A stretch of 21,860 bases of DNA from an uncultured Clostridia bacterium (GTDB taxonomy: Bacteria; Bacillota; Clostridia; Christensenellales; Aristaeellaceae), in the NCBI GenBank assembly GCA_937906775.1, contig CALCUD010000100.1, positions 1-21,860 on the forward strand, given 5' to 3'. The notes under the pieces are model-generated. The model was not told the DNA's origin and did no database searches. It worked only from the letters and a program-made list of their open reading frames with translations. Below are positions 21,377 through 21,860 of this stretch, one piece after another (positions within the stretch are counted from its first letter, which is position 1; each line of letters starts with the position of its first letter). The position numbers and the translations under genes were made by a program.

Positions 21377-21860
21377 TCCTTCATCAATAATAAGTTTATC
21401 ACGCTTAGCGTCGCGCTTTTTGTTCGTGTTTCTCGAATGCCAGTAAACGCCGTCAAATTCGATAATAAGTCCTCTTCTTTTAACAAAGAAATCTGGTTTA
21501 ATAATGGATCCTCCAACCTTTAGAACGTACTCATAGTTTTTACCGTCCTCCATTTTTTGTCCATTCTTGATTGTGGCAAAGTATATATCATTCTTATCAA
21601 AGTCTATTTGGTTATAAAGCTCCCAAAACAGCTTCTATGATATAGCTGAAAAGTTGGTTTTCTTGTAATTTTTCTACCATTTTTCTTGACGAGCCTCCCA
21701 GCGTTTTCTTCCTTCTTCCTCACCGTATTTTTCTATACACTTTTCAAGGGTGAAAGTTCTTTGACGCTCTGATATTTTTTGTTTTGCCTCCTATTCGGTA
21801 TATCCCTTCTTCAACCAATATCCAATTTGCGTTGAAGTTCTATCAGAAGAACCCCTTTTC
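21374..21860 (-). CDS. Phage-type Vsr/EDxHD-like endonuclease, partial, read with TAG as glutamine
   Basis: The frame is open to the window edge, over 160 codons, apart from three TAG codons at 21791-21793, 21674-21676 and 21635-21637. There is no in-frame TAA or TGA. The C-terminal part has KPDFFVKRRGLIIEFDGVYWH, then a K/R/D-rich stretch and KLIIDEGY. This is the order seen in Vsr-type and EDxHD homing nucleases: PD, then E-x-D-G, W-H, Asp, and a final hydrophobic strand, which here is lost at the junction. The N-terminal part, GYWLKKGYTE(TAG)EAKQ and EKYGEEEGRKRWEARQEKW(TAG)KNYKK, resembles a module I associate with phage nucleases. SAIS(TAG)KLFWELY follows. Gln fits at each TAG. Under the standard code only a fragment from the ATG at 21553 would be made. 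Probably from a stop-recoded phage. Confidence 0.72.

Noticed and set aside
21050..21553. A genuine novel nuclease-transketolase fusion protein
   Set aside because: Both halves are truncated, base composition changes at the join, and the nuclease reads through TAG upstream, so a chimeric join is more likely.
21554..21860. Upstream nuclease region as an ordinary decayed pseudogene
   Set aside because: All three stops are TAG, there are no TAA, TGA or frameshifts, and protein-like sequence continues to the window edge; recoding explains this better.

Overview
This window looks like an assembled contig from an uncultured, fairly GC-rich anaerobic Clostridia-type bacterium. The evidence is an Rnf complex with clostridial-type RnfC/D/E, the Firmicutes-style set dxs, tlyA, nadK, argR and recN, a YajC gene, AGGAGG-type ribosome binding sites and sigma-A-like promoters. 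All lineage statements are inference from gene content. Both ends look abnormal. RnfE loses its conserved C-terminus at the left edge, and a transketolase gene is cut and joined in frame to foreign AT-rich DNA at the right edge.

Layout, left to right. (1) 1-2801, minus strand: rnfC-rnfD-rnfE, encoding a membrane redox pump; rnfG is not in its usual place between D and E. (2) 2905-5944, minus: nadK-argR-recN, from an AT-rich promoter region. (3) 6158-6799, plus: a lone RluA-type pseudouridine synthase with a strong promoter. (4) 6801-14495, minus: a tight seven-gene run, PfkB sugar-phosphate kinase, GNAT acetyltransferase, alpha/beta hydrolase, membrane-domain MurF-like ligase, D-Ala-D-Ala-type ligase, dxs and tlyA. 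It joins peptidoglycan precursor synthesis with isoprenoid precursor synthesis. (5) 14715-15116, plus: yajC, ending in a strong hairpin shared with the convergent dnaX. (6) 15165-19157, minus: a secreted or anchored protein, cysS, a short ComEA-like protein and dnaX, with overlapping or touching ends. (7) 19293-20928, minus: an acidic helical protein of unknown function and a diacylglycerol-kinase-family lipid kinase. (8) 21050-about 21373, minus: the C-terminal part of a transketolase, with its own terminator. (9) About 21374-21860, minus: AT-rich DNA encoding a phage-type Vsr/EDxHD-like endonuclease.

The most interesting signal is segment 9. The nuclease frame stays open to the window edge except for three in-frame stops. 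All three are TAG, and each lies where glutamine would fit. This is what a phage using TAG as glutamine (genetic code 15) looks like. The simplest reading is that a fragment of a stop-recoded phage was joined to the bacterial contig during assembly. The phage protein itself looks real and is read properly only under the alternative code.

No tRNA, rRNA, CRISPR array or insertion sequence was recognised. No stretch over 300 bases lacks a gene; the longest gaps are 5945-6157 and 14496-14714, both divergent promoter regions.
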